Of a DNA stretch of 64,000 nt, positions 48,466 through 60,409 are shown one piece after another. Source of the stretch: Hemicentrotus pulcherrimus (Eukaryota; Echinodermata; Echinoidea; Camarodonta; Strongylocentrotidae). Where the stretch lies: contig BEXV01000402.1 in assembly GCA_003118195.1 (NCBI GenBank), forward strand, positions 99,532 through 163,531, in the 5' to 3' direction. The position numbers were made by a program, and so were the translations under genes. The notes below the pieces were generated by a model, which saw nothing but the letters and a program-made list of their open reading frames with translations, did not search any database and had not been told where the DNA came from. The stretch's first letter is position 1. Each line of letters starts with the position of its first letter.

Positions 48466-51356
48466 TGGATGAGTCGTCTGTGGAATGATGGATGGGTAAT
48501 CCCCGTCGTCAGACACACCAAGGAATCCCAAGCTGCCCTCACAGCTTGACAGCTGAAAATATGAAATATCTTTGCTTAGTTCTCTGAGCTTTTCATTATT
48601 AAATAAAAATTTCTCGAATTTCCCCCACAATGAGAAGAGTACAATAGCATAGTTTACCTGCCTTCCGAAGGGGATGTCCATGCACCCGGATATTAAGTTG
48701 GTTTGAATAGAAGCAGAAAAAATGAGATGAACAGGTCAGTGAAAGAAACTTTGATTTTTTTTATTCAGGGGTAGTATAAAAAGTTAGAAACATATTTGCT
48801 ATAATTATAATTTGGGTGTATGTATGATTGCAAATTTTCTTTAGGGAAAATAGAAATTTCTGATTTTTTGTTTGTGTGTACAGAATAAACGGGAGGGAAC
48901 GTAGCATAAATCGTCTCACAGAGTTGCCAATTTTTGTTTGATTGATTGCAACTTCAAAAATTCTTAACTTTCATTAATTTTAAACGAAGGAAAGGAACTG
49001 GACACGGATGTGGGTAAACGGGACAATGCAAATGTCTGGCACCAGAGTTATTACAAAATGTTGTATTATTTCCGGTTACATTTACATGTAAGATGTACAC
49101 ATGTACGATGACATCAAGAGCCTTCCTTTTCATGGAATGTTTCCACCGGGATATTCTTCAACATTTGAATAACAAAAAAACGAGATAACTTACAAAACAT
49201 TTCCTTAACGACCCCTTCCTTTCTTACCCTCAGTCCCACTCTATCATACTGATTGAGGAGTTGAGGCCTCCAGCTCTCCCGATCAGCTTCTTTTTTCTTC
49301 TTTTTTCTTCTTTTTGCCCACTTTCTGTCTCATTTGGGGATTGAAAGGCCCAAGTTTTCCGAGAAATTCAAGCAGAAATGTGGCTTTTGATTCATTGGTA
49401 GTTTGATATATGTCCAGTCAAGCAAATTTGTTAATGGGTATTTTCCACTGGAAAAGCTGCATAATTGATTGGTCAAAAATATCCTGATGTATAGTACATT
49501 GTAACTTCCTTGAAAATATCCAATTTGTTGAAATATAGCCTTCTTGTATTATCGATCTGCTTCCCTCACAATGTTTTATTTTTTTAAAGATATAGCCCTT
49601 TGTATAAAATAGTCCACCTGTTTCTAAGAAATGTTTACCGGTACATCTATTTTTTTTTACAAAGTTACAAATATAGATCCACTTTACTTTATACAAATTT
49701 TAAAAAACATCACATAGAGAACATGGTTATTTAAAGTGACACCTTATAGGACTTTCACCCCCACAAACAATATATATAGGCCATACGCATACTTGTATAA
49801 ATGTCAGGTTACATATTATTTTCCTTTTCCAACTTCAATAATATTGATATATTTTCTTCTTTTGTACTTTTTGGAAAGTCATAAATGCTTCAAGCACTAA
49901 ACTTAACATCAGTTTGTTGTACACGGTGTTTATTATGAAGAATAGCATTAATGCTCATAATTTTCTTTTCCTTTGTGTTTATCCCTCTGTTGCCTATTTC
50001 TGGTATCTTTATCTATTACTTTCCTCTTTCATATCCACTTCTTTGAGAGTCTTAAGAACCTCAATAAAAAAGGGTTCATTACACTCTACTATTTTTAATA
50101 AAGAGTTTGTTTTATCTTCCGGCCTTTTCTGTCAAGCCTAAGAGCTTTTATGTAAACTCTACGAAATGCGATGCGATAACAAAAACTTTGCCATAAGCAA
50201 AATGCAATTTGTTCTAACTTCGTATTATTTCTGGAAGCCAGTTGACATAAATGTCAGGCAAAAAAGAAATTAAAAAAAGAGGCAAACAATATTTTTTTTA
50301 ACCGGTTAGCTTCATCTCTTTTTTTAAAGTGTTTGCAATTTTAAAACATACAATTATTCCCCCTGCAATACTAATAGCAGTCTATTTCTGATTAACTTTA
50401 AGCAAACAAATTTCTCAAAACCAAAATTCTGGAAGAAGCCTCCTTATTGAACTTATGAGTGATTAAAACTGCAGCAATATACTCTTTGCTGAGAACTAGG
50501 AGGGTATTATTGTCATTTTCTTGAACAGATTGAATTAAAGTTTTTAGCTAAGTGTTTTGATTAGTGTCCAGACTTCAGGAAATATTGGGTGTTTTGTTTC
50601 AACTTCAACATCTATATTGAATAATGCATAAATTAGCTATCTATTTATTATTTGATTTAGTATATTTTTTTACCATATTTTTCTTATTAAGTGGGAATGC
50701 TTACTGTTCACATTTGCTTGCTTGTAATCATCAGGATTTACAATTCTGAATTGAATTATGCAGTTACTGTGGAACAATTCTTTTTTCTTTTTTTTTTCAT
50801 ATATTAAGTAGAATGTAATATCCCAATAGTACAGTATTTGATTTTTTTAAAACCTTTCTTATAAACCGGTACATGGCAGGAAGCCGTGTTGATATTAGCA
50901 TTGTAAATCAAATCTGGTTGAATCCTTTTAAATTGAGCGGAAGTCATTCAAGTAAACACAAATTTTAAAAAATGAGATATTGCCCCGACCCATATGGAGA
51001 TGCTGTACATTAATTTAGAAACTGATTCTGCCCTTAATGCAATTTATCAGAATGAAATTTATCAGAATGAAATCTGAAAAAGCTTTGGAAACATATGTGA
51101 TGTACTGCCTGCAATCACAATGGGAATTTGGGTGTCCATGCTACATGAATCTGTTTTGAAATTGTTAGGCATTGCTAGGGAAATGCAAGATAAAAGAGGA
51201 TTAGATATTTGATTTACAAGAATTTTGTTGGAAATCAAGAGTTATATATATATTCCTGCACATGTTTTGACAAAAGGAGCGTCATGACATTTTTATTTAT
51301 GCCTGGGGGACGGGGCTTGATTATAGAAGATTTCACAGTAGATAAATTTGAGTTCA
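48466..51356 (+). other. Intronic DNA, very AT-rich
   Basis: Long T and A runs, the T-rich tandem run at 49287, and no recognised genes or elements. ATTTATCAGAATGAA is duplicated side by side at about 51042-51071. Confidence 0.45.
49287..49315 (+). repeat. TTTTTTCTTC tandem run
   Basis: About three units of a 10-11-bp T-rich motif. Confidence 0.75.
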
Positions 51357-51560
51357 CAGGAAATTTAGGATAACAGGGGATGAGAAAAAGATAACCAAAT
51401 ATGGGAGAAAAGAGAAGAGGATAGCAAGCTGGCAAAACAGAGGGAGAGATTAAGAGGGGGGGTGGGTAGGGAGAACAATGGAGAGGGGAGGGCGAGGAGC
51501 AAGAGAGGGAGAGAGAAAGGGTGAACAGGGAGAGAGAGTGAGAAAGAACAAAATAAACAG
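51357..51560 (+). repeat. Polypurine tract
   Basis: G/A-rich with GAGAGGG and AGAAAG units. The minus-strand frame of about 120 residues is a low-complexity artefact. Confidence 0.8.
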
Positions 51561-52182
51561 AGAGAACACAAGAAAGAGAGAAGGGAATGAAAATACATTT
51601 CATCTTTAGCCATATTTTCTACTGAAAGTCTTGAGAAATCATGTAAAGATATCAGATATAAAATTTCATTTTTAGAAAAGCTGTGTTATAAAATACTAAA
51701 ATACTACCATTTTGGAAGCAGAAAGAGGAGAGAAAAAGGGAGTCCAAGATTTACAGAACCATATAAAGCAATCATATATTTTTACACAGTTTATTTGAAG
51801 TCATGTACAGAATGATATCAGATATCGAAATTGAGTATACTACATTCCCATATTTTCAGTACAGATAACAAACGCATAGATGCAACTTCAAACATTTCCG
51901 CTTGCCCCACGGGACCATTCTGAAGGCAGAACGAAATAGATTCCAAGATTCATGAGAGCCAATTAGTGCATACGAGTGAGGCGTATGTCTGCTTCATTAG
52001 AAGTAGAAGTTTGTTTGGATTCAAGAAGGTCAAAACGATCCTAATGAGGGATCACAATCTTGCTGTCAAGAAGGGGCGGTGCATTTTATTAGAATGATAT
52101 AGGTTTGCTAGACTACTGAGATTCAGTTCATCTAAATAACTTTTTAAAAATCAGTCTCGATCATATTAAAGTAGTCCTGGAG

Positions 52183-52372
52183 ATGATTAAATTTCAACTT
52201 GATTGTGACATTTTCCCCGTCTGTGTCATAGATAATCATAAAGGTGATTAAAATTCAGCTTAATTTTGACTTTTTGCCATTTAGGATCATGAATAATCAT
52301 GTGAGTGATTAAATCGTAAGGTGATTATGATACTTCCTAAGTCTTCATTGTTGGTAATCATCAAAATTATCA
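52183..52372 (+). repeat. Degenerate tandem repeat, about 60-bp period
   Basis: Three or so units beginning GATGATTAAATTTCAACTTG, GTGATTAAAATTCAGCTTAA and GTGATTAAATCGTAAGGTGA, each containing TAATCATNA near its end (ATAATCATAAAG, ATAATCATGTGA, GTAATCATCAAA). Confidence 0.65.
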
Positions 52373-53955
52373 GATCTTAGCTTTAAGGCTAAATGTCAGT
52401 TTAGTCAACAATGCATACACATCATGTAGAATTAGCCGAATTGAATTTATGGCAGCGTGCATTGTGTAAGAAGAGGGGAAAATTCTGCTTTTGCTTTTTT
52501 TATAGATGATATCGACATTCGTACAGGGCATTTCTTCTTTTGGTCTTTGAAGGGTTAATTTGAGGATGGTATACATATAAAACACATACAGAGGGAGAGA
52601 TCAATTTCATTATCAGAGAGAGAGAAGGGTGATCAAACATTTGTGCACATATTGATTTTTCTCTCTGCCAATTTTACTTTTCTCTAGTTGAATCGTTCTT
52701 CATCAAGTAGATTGTACATGTAAATTTAGGTTAACCACACAGGGCTGTCAATGAAATTAATGAACCTTTATTAAATTTGGATAAATTATATAAAGAAATG
52801 ATGAATTATGGAAATAAATCATTTAAATTAGAATTTGGAAGAAAAAGCATGCCAATGTTTGTTGACTTTCCCAGACACTGCTTCATGTTTTACGAAGTTG
52901 GGAACGCAGGCAGCGCAGGAAAGCAAGGGAAATTCTGTCACTCAAACTCCTTATTGGGCCTAATGTAATGACATTCTGTAGGGCATAGGGGGTCGTAGTC
53001 TCCAGCTATCAGACTCTTTGATTATTTCATTCAAATAGAGTCGAAAATCAAACCTTCCCTAAAATGTTGAAATCCATATGTTTCATCAATCACAAGTCAT
53101 AATTCTCATCTATGACATACGAATGGATATAAGCAGATGCTCCCAGTTACAGGAGAGTAGTTGTATAGCCTGAATTTTCTATAAAGTGAATCTACATGTC
53201 AACAACAGTGCCCATTGTACAAGAGGCCCTAAATGTAAGACGATGTAGCATGCAGTCTGGTTTACAAGACTATACTATGCTTTAGTGAGTTCAATTCTTG
53301 GGTTATACTTTGCAGGGCATATAGCGAAGGGGTAATTTCTTAATGACTCCTGTATCAAAGACAACAAGTGAAAGGGGAAGTGTGGTTGTAGTCTATGCAA
53401 CCAAACTTGATTTTGTCTTTTGTTGTTCAGCCTAGATCTACAGTAGATGTTGAAGTGTTCGAGGTCTATCAATGACATTCCACTGGCCAATAAATACCAT
53501 GATTAGTTTCCCTTGAAATATTGCTTCTCATTAAAACATAACGTTGAAGAAAACCTGTGTCTCAAGAGCCACTTGGCTATAAAGACCACTTTTTGTGCCT
53601 CCTATGGGTAGTCTTTCACTGTACATTGAAAATTCTTGTGAGTGTTAAAGTTGAGGGACATGGCTTCATGAGCCTGCTGGCTTCAAACAATTGCCCCCTG
53701 GATCTCAGTGGAGCAATAGCAATTCATTTTAGCTAATCGATCACATTGATCTGTGTGCTGTCTACTGAAAGAACATGAACTCTACTTTCAGATAGATCAC
53801 TGTGAATGTCCAAGAACCCATCTCTTAGCAGAACGTTTTTGTTGTTGTTCTTTTTTTTCTTAACTCATTTCATGATAAACATTTAAGCTTTACCATGGAG
53901 GAAACCAGCATTTTGCTCGACTTTTTTTTTAATCGTTTTTGACTGATTCAAATAT

Positions 53956-54032
53956 TGCCTGCTTGGAGCCAGAATGACCTTTATTCTTTCAAATGTAGAG
54001 TTAACGCCCCTATTGCAATTCTGAAGTCATGG
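53956..54032. mobile_element. 'GGGC-TTAACTC' hairpin element, copy (degraded)
   Basis: TTGCCTGCTTGGAGCCAGAA followed by TAGAGTTAACGCCCCTATTG: the left and right halves of the family, with a changed centre. Confidence 0.4.
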
Positions 54033-54159
54033 AGCGTACATTATTAAATTCAATCTCTTATCCTATCACACTGGAAAGAAATGCTCGATACCTAATTCAG
54101 AACTCGCTTGAAGCAACAACATATTTGGGAGAAAGATTAAGATGAATAAGACTGTTACA

Positions 54160-54300
54160 TTGTCTGCCCAGAGGCAGAAGGGCATTAAATCTGTGTTAAA
54201 AATATGTACTTTAACATCCTTCTGGCTTTAGGGCTTTGAGGGAGGTAACTTGTATACATGAGCACACAGTAAACGTCTTTCTGGCTCTTAATAGACGATA
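54160..54300. mobile_element. 'GGGC-TTAACTC' hairpin element, copy C (longer, nested)
   Basis: Left TTGTCTGCCCAGAGGCAG then AAGGGCATTAA; an inner TTTAACATCCTTCTGGCTTT; right AAACGTCTTTCTGGCTCTTA then ATAGACGATA. It looks like two nested copies of the same short palindrome. Confidence 0.55.
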
Positions 54301-54480
54301 AGCTAATCATCATTTTCAAATAGTCTGAGTCGTATGAACACACTGCTTGAGGCATACATGAAGTGGCAACAGTCAAGAATGTTCACTTTTAGACAGGATG
54401 GGTTTAGACGGATTCGAGTTGATTTGTGTGCTCCATCCGATCCGTGTCTAACCGTCAGACCAAACAACATGAGATTAAGG

Positions 54481-55336
54481 GGCGGTATTCTGAACATTGT
54501 TATAAGTTTTGTGTTATCTTTTGTTGTATCTTACAGAGATAACACAGCGCTAATATTGTTGTAAGTTGGTATTCTGAACATCATTTTATCCCTGTGTTAT
54601 CTCTTGAAGGACCGCCTCTATCTTATCTTTGACCACTGTTGACACGCCTATTTCTATGGACCCTACCAATAATAATATGTTTTATATAAGCATGATAAGT
54701 AGGTCAACCAATAGGAATACTTTATGCCATATCTAAAGATGCACCTGGCGCATACTAATCTTGGGCGTAATTAGTTATTTGAGCACTTAATACGCAGGTC
54801 ATCATATGCACTGTGGCATGTGGATCATAAAGACAAATCACGCTTTCACTATATTAGTAAAGATGAGAACACTAAAATCGTCATATCCTAGCATGAAATT
54901 ACTTTGAAAGTTCTTATCTTTGATGTTTCTGGTCAACACACAATCTTCTTATAACTCGTCTATTAACACAAAGTTGGTTCTAGGCCAGAAATATTGCCGC
55001 CATTATATCACCACGAAAGATACAACCACCCCCTACCTGTTGTAAATATTGTTGTACATACCATGCAAGATAAGATAAGATAAAAGATACAACAACTTTC
55101 AGAATACCAATTATCTTGACATATTATCTCTTGTGAGCATATGCAAATGAGGATTAAGCGCCATTTTATTTATAATACGCACAAACTATGAGCGCAGGCA
55201 CGGCCAATGAAATGAGAGAAAAGATACAACCAACAAAAGATAACACAAGAGTTACAACAATGTTCAGAATACCAACTTTATCTTATCTCCAAAGATACAA
55301 CAATATTAGAGATAACACAGGGTTCAGAATAACACC
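54481..55336. mobile_element. GATAACA-rich inverted-repeat element
   Basis: The left end GGCGGTATTCTGAAC and the right end GTTCAGAATAACACC are inverted. Inside, GTTCAGAATACC, AGATAACAC and AAAGATACAACA motifs recur many times in both directions (for example 54507-54548, 55081-55103, 55226-55318). A strongly repetitive border and an AT-rich middle suggest a composite or Foldback-type element. About 856 bp, with no coding recognised. Confidence 0.65.
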
Positions 55337-56704
55337 AAAGGTCAATACTGGACGATCTCTGTGAAGTTAAGAACTTGAGAATGGTTAGGATTCAGATGGA
55401 GAAGGCGGGGGTGGAGGAGGAGAGCTATGTATCTATTCTAGATTTCTTACAGAAGGAGGATGCTGATCATTGGTTCTTTTTCACATGGAAATGGCAATTT
55501 GGATATTTAAAGAAATGGAAATACCTTTCAAGGTATTATCTGAGAATGAGCATTCTACCTTTTTTTCTTTGGATTTCAAAGCAATATCGTGAAACAATAG
55601 GAAGGATATCATACATGTAAAAGATGGGTTCAATGAGGAAAAGGAATGCCTCTACAAACACTGAGGAATCGATCATGAATTATTCCTATTCTTTAAGATT
55701 GTGAGAAGGTGGATTTGATTGACTACTACAAAATATCTTTACCAATGACATATTAACCAAACTCCTGGGAACCAAGGCTAGCTGAGAGCAAACGACATAC
55801 GTCTTGAGTTAGTCTCCTGCTGTGCGGAGGCTTGACCACTAAACCGCGCTCAAATTAAATCCTAGTAAAGAAAGCAGCGAGGAACTGTAATAATGCTATC
55901 AGACACATAATGCATGAGTTGATTGCCCGAGGAACTCTCTTATTTCTCACGTCGTGAGTAAGAAATTAGGGCAGAAGTGTTTTATTATCAATTTAAGATG
56001 CAGGGTAGTATGCTGATACTTTAATTGATTGGGGTACACTAGACACGGTGATGTTTCTTTGGGGAATTCTTGGAGGGAAACGACGATAAGTAGGTTACTT
56101 AAAATGTCAAACTTGATGGATCTAATAGCACGCTGCAATGTTTGACACCGTTTCTGTTTGCAGTCTGTGTTCTTGCAAGAAGAATGGCCATTTTTTAGAA
56201 TTTTGTTAACCAGTATGATCACAACTACCACCACCATTATGCATTTATTTGTATAATTATTAAGAATCACCCTTTCATTAGATTCATGATGTTAATTCAA
56301 AATAGTTTCTTTAAGAACCCCATGTATGAACCCTTCTCTTGGAGAGGCAGAGAATTCAAGTAGAGTGTAAAGTTTTAGATGGCACACAGGGATTTTGACT
56401 TGTGATTAGCAATTACCCTAAGCAAACAAAATGGAGGTGTTTAACATTTTTCCATTTTAGTGACCCACCCCCCTCCCCCTCCCTAGAAAAGGGAAATTTT
56501 GAATTTGTATTTTGCTACAGTTTTGTTGTTGTTGATGCTGATGATGTCAAAGTTTTTGTTGTTGCTTTATTAAAAGATAAGAAGCATGAATAAAACTGAC
56601 CGTATAGAGTTGAGTTGTCTCCAACATCTACATGAATCTATGAAGTATCTTAATAAAGATCAAATCATTAAATTCCTCTTCCTCTTCTACTCCTCCATCT
56701 CCAG

Positions 56705-57046
56705 GTCGTATTTCTGCCGTCTCGCCCCTCACATCAGAAGGTGGACCCACCTACTCTCTCCAGATCAAATCATGTGACTGCAGCGGTCTCTGCAGTGAGA
56801 CCATCCCCATAAACATCCACGTCTCGCAGCAGTGCCAGCCGGGATGGAAGGGCGTGCCCAAGCGCATCGAGTACCTACCGGGTTCAAAGGCCACCGCGTT
56901 GGCGCCCAAGGCCTTCCTGGACACCTGCGGACGTCTGGTGTGCAACTCATCGTCGCTGACCACCACCGTGACTCTTCAGACCGATCATATCGGGTTCGGG
57001 TGCGACAGGGAGACCTATTCCACGCAGTCACAGCGCACGCTTTGCA
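56705..57046 (+). CDS. CLSTN: Calsyntenin exon: end of cadherin repeat 2 and start of LamG-like region
   Basis: The acceptor is strong: a long pyrimidine tract ending CCATCTCCAG with AG at 56703-56704. The exon enters in phase 1, completing a glycine codon begun at base 1114, and ends at TTTGCA|GTAAGT in phase 1. It is 342 bp, so skipping it would keep the frame. The translation gives RISAVSPLTSEGGPTYSL, a Cys-rich SCDCSGLCSE segment (equivalent to TAYDCGK in vertebrates), the strand IPINIHV that closes cadherin repeat 2, and then the calsyntenin signature CQPGWKGVPKRIEYLPGS. DTCG, a TTTVTLQTDHI strand and GCDRETYS follow, all at family-typical positions. CNSS is a potential N-glycosylation site. 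Overlapping open frames on both strands here are shadows. It joins in frame to the exons at 906 and 57581. Confidence 0.96.
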
Positions 57047-57580
57047 GTAAGTTTGAAGATTATACCAAAGTTTCTTTCCTAAATCCCATCCAGACATAAT
57101 ATTGTAAACCACAAAGATCCGCCACTACAAAAACTGCACGTTAATTAATGGTAGGAGGCAATATGTTAGGGGTTTTGAAAAAACATACCTACAAACTGTA
57201 TGTGCATTCAATGATCAATCTTTTATCTGACAAAGAAACATGAAGTGCTTTTCATTTATATTTTGCTGCAGATTTTGTCAAGTTATTAAGTGTGTAATGT
57301 CTGAATTTACTTTTAAAATCAATTGAAAAGCAATTTCTTGAGAGGGATGGCAGGAGTTTGGTTTTTATGTACATGCATTTTACCTTTTGGATGATGTTAA
57401 ATGTTGCAAGTAATCAAGAGGTGTTGGTCAAGGTTGGTCGAGGTTTGAGAGTTGTAACTTTTATAAAGTTTGTGCTAAAATCTTTTCAAGTATTTTAGTA
57501 AATTTAATATCTAATAATAACCGCTCCTCTCCTTTTCTCGTCGTTTTTGTCCCTCCCCTCTCCCACCTTTTTCTGTATAG
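57047..57580 (+). other. CLSTN: Small calsyntenin intron, 534 bp
   Basis: A phase-1 intron between two LamG-region exons, with donor GTAAGT and an acceptor after a long CT-rich tract (57525-57578). No repeat or coding segment is seen in it. Confidence 0.93.
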
Positions 57581-57838
57581 ATGCTGATGCAGGCACCTAT
57601 GATCTCCTGCCCCGCCCTAACGCCGGTGAACAGTGGACCAAGAAACTGACTTCGGACAATGGCAATGAGAGTGACCAGATCTACCAGTTTGATGGTGTTG
57701 AGGATGCGGTCATCGTTCCTGAGCAGTTTGCCCCGCCCAACAACCTGACCTCCACATTTTCCATCTCTTTCTGGATGAAGCACCGAAACATTGTCGGAGG
57801 AGACCCAGAGTACATCGTCTGCAAGTCAGACAGCAAAG
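57581..57838 (+). CDS. CLSTN: Calsyntenin exon: LamG-like domain, N-terminal part
   Basis: The acceptor is CTTTTTCTGTATAG (AG at 57579-57580) and the donor is GCAAAG|GTGAGG. Both ends are phase 1 and the length is 258 bp, so it is another frame-neutral exon. It reads ADAGTYDLLPRPNAGEQW, IYQFDGVEDAVIVPEQF, FSISFWMKHR and EYIVCKSDSKG. The FSISFWMKH strand followed by a short linker and a cysteine strand (IVC) is diagnostic of the calsyntenin LamG-like fold, which begins with DLLP in the family. PNNLTST holds a potential N-glycosylation site. The open frame continues past the donor into intron sequence, where a transposon begins at 57863; the homology stops at SDSKG, which fixes the boundary. 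The next LamG exon was not found before the window end. Confidence 0.96.
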
Positions 57839-57862
57839 GTGAGGGTCTTGTTTTAAAAAAAA

Positions 57863-58056
57863 TTAAAGCCCGTCTGCATGAGTTTGGCCAGGGGATTAGA
57901 CCTCCCTGCAAGGTCACTGACAGGTGGTTATCTAATCAAGTCAGCTCTCAATTAACATAAGAAGAAGGGGATCATAGGGGACTAACAGGCACCAATTAGG
58001 CATTGTTTGCTATATAGGGGGCACAAGTAGCTATAAGTAGTGCAGTGGGGCTTTAA
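57863..58056 (-). mobile_element. TTAA-flanked MITE, family 2, copy 3, next to a splice donor
   Basis: TTAAAGCCCGTCTGCATGA at the left and GTAGTGCAGTGGGGCTTTAA at the right. The body matches the reverse complement of copy 1. It begins 24 bases after the last base of the calsyntenin exon that ends at 57838, which explains why the open frame of that exon reads on into repeat sequence. Confidence 0.8.
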
Positions 58057-60409
58057 AAGAGTTTTCTCTAGGAAAAATGATTTGGTCTCTAGGAGCCTCA
58101 ACGTTTGCTCCAGGAAGCATTTTTCAGAGCTTTTCTTTCGCCAAAGATACAAGGTAATGGTTAGGGTTTTATGGGTATAGGTTAAGGGTTTGGATTATAT
58201 GGTTAGGTAAAGTGTTTTAGTTCCGATCTTAAGTTCAGAGTGAGGTCAGTGTAGGAAATTGACTGCGATTCAACTTTCACCACAGGAGTGGTCTAACTGT
58301 CCATTGGTAATGTCAATTTAGGCCCATCAAGATAAGACATTTTAATCTAATCATCTCTTCCATTTATGGGAAATTGAGGACAATTTGTCAATGTACAAGT
58401 ATTAAGCTTTAAATTATACTTGCATGGTGCATGCGTAAATTTCTTACAGACAACTGTGTTGGAATAGTAAAGGAAAGAGCTAGCAATTTCACAATGGCAA
58501 AATATACTTCATGATGCAGGAGTTAGGTCATGGAAACGTTTTTCTTGTAGATGTTACAAAAACACTTTGTACACTTTCAGATGTTAATATGATATCATAA
58601 ACATATGCAAGATGAAATTGTCCTGTAGTCTTGTTGGTTTCACATCTGTTGAGTGTGGACCCTGATGTAGAACAATTCCTGATTCTAGTTTCAGATAATA
58701 CCCCCACGGCTGATAGCAGCACCGATACTAGCATATGCTGGAGTAACAGGTGTCACAGGGCTACCTTACAAGACTCACTCCTTGACTTATTATTAGTTTG
58801 AGGAAGCGAATGTATAGGCAGAAACTGTCGTCTGTTTGGAGCCAAAAGGGCATTAACTCACATGCTCCAACATGGAAGCAACGCCCTTCTGGCATTGAAC
58901 AAATGATAAGTGCTCTTGTCATTCACGAGTGGCACATTCGTGACACGCGAAACCTTCTTCACCCCAAAGGCATAAAGGAAGACAAAATCCGACTCTTGCA
59001 ATATAGACGAGGGTGTCATTGACACACTCCACCAGAAGCCGATGTCTATCATACCCTCTATATTTGGCAGGGTCTGTGGTGGGCGTTCACCTCCTAACGC
59101 ATGGATCCCTCACAACACAAGTCTGGTAGGGGTAAAGGGGGTTGCGTGAAGAGGGATGATAATGGGGGTGCGAGGACGGATGCTTCCCATAAACAGAAAA
59201 AAAAAACCAGGTCGCTTGCCATTGCCTTCGATGGCAAACCTGAACCCCCGCAGGCTGAGCAAAATCAAATGTTTTTGATACGCCAGGGGTGGAGGAATAG
59301 CAGATGCATAAGTAAGCCGACACATATTTCCTTTCGCGGAGAGCAGACGTCGCTGGCTCTATGTAATTTCCTGCCAACTGTTTCATTCTGTTTGTCATGC
59401 TCTTGGAGAGTTCAACCAAAAGAGTGTATGTTACAGGGTGATGTACACACGCAGGCAGTTCTTGAATGAGACAGCCCTTTCGATTGTAATGAAGACGTGG
59501 AATTTAGAGGCGACACCTGTTTTGAGAGACGCTTGGGAGCTTTAAGGAATTAGCACTTCTGGAGCACATAGTGAATGAGATTGTAGATGTTATACCTTGA
59601 ATTGCAGTATTGTTATTTGATAAGAATCAGATCAGAATAGGAAAAGGGGGAAATACAGGAAAACATGCCTGTGCTCATGAAGAAGAAATGAATGGAAAGT
59701 GAAGAAAGAGCCTTTGTAAAAGAGCAGGGAAATAACAAACTTTACTTAGATTTTTATTTGAGATAAACATTTGAAGAATCTACTTGTATTGGACTTTATG
59801 AACTTTGTGAAGAAAGAGAAAAAATCTACTTTATGAGATAAAAATACTGTGATAACATTTTAGGAAAATGAAGCTTACCGTAATCATATCCAGAGTAAAG
59901 AGAAATTCCAATAATAATTAGATATCCAAATATGTTATGTTAGAAAATATTAAAGTCGCTTGCAGTTTACTATGTGCAACACTGGTGTAAAGTCAAGGAA
60001 GTTCAAATGCACATCTCCACACAATCATCATCTATTCTTTCTTTCATTCATATATTCCTTCATTCGATTCATCCATTGCATCACACATTCCGTTTGTTAC
60101 ATATCACTTTCAAACATGGCCCCCTTCACCAACACACAGTCAGCACATTTTCCAATTTGATCTAGTCCCAGGGCTATTGGCTCTCGACACCTCCCAAGTT
60201 TGCAAACTCATGTTGCTACGTTAGCCCCTCCGGGTGTTTGCTACTAGAAGACACCAGTATACAAGTGGTAGAGTCAAGAAGGAATCGTTGTAGTGACGAC
60301 CATTGGGGTGTTTACGACCATTGGGGTGTTTACTCCAACTTCGTTGATTACTTGCCTCATTTGGTATTACCCTTGTCAAGAATTATTTAAAAAATAAGCT
60401 CATTGAGAT
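58057..60409 (+). other. Intronic DNA after the LamG exon
   Basis: It contains a GGTTAG-rich patch (58157-58208), the hairpin element at 58828, a CpG-richer piece at 59085-59350 with overlapping open frames on both strands but no recognised domain, and an 18-bp tandem duplication of ACGACCATTGGGGTGTTT at 60297-60333. Confidence 0.5.
58828..58906. mobile_element. 'GGGC-TTAACTC' hairpin element, copy B
   Basis: Left TCGTCTGTTTGGAGCC then AAAAGGGCATTAACTCA; right AACGCCCTTCTGGCATTGAACAAATGA, split here as AACGCCCTTCTGGCATTG and AACAAATGA. The halves are inverted and match copies at 37691 and 54160. Confidence 0.6.

Larger units (their letters stand above)
1115..56704 (+). other. CLSTN: 55.6-kb phase-1 calsyntenin intron
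   Basis: Donor GTATGA at 1115 and acceptor CCAG at 56704 bracket one intron of 55,590 bases as assembled, including 997 N. The exon at 906 ends with the first base of a glycine codon and the exon at 56705 supplies the other two bases, inside a cadherin-repeat loop where the protein alignment has no missing residues. I therefore infer no constitutive exon between them. The intron holds many short inverted-repeat transposons, tandem repeats, a SINE and an antisense degenerate nucleotidyltransferase exon, each listed separately. Confidence 0.88.

Noticed and set aside
56751..57112. Open frames on the minus strand and in other + frames over the calsyntenin exon
   Set aside because: They are shadows of the real GC-rich exon, whose frame is fixed by homology and splice phase.
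58798..59022. Possible next calsyntenin LamG exon because of an EWHIRD string
   Set aside because: The flanking residues do not fit the LamG D-x-W-H-x-Y context and it overlaps the hairpin element at 58828.
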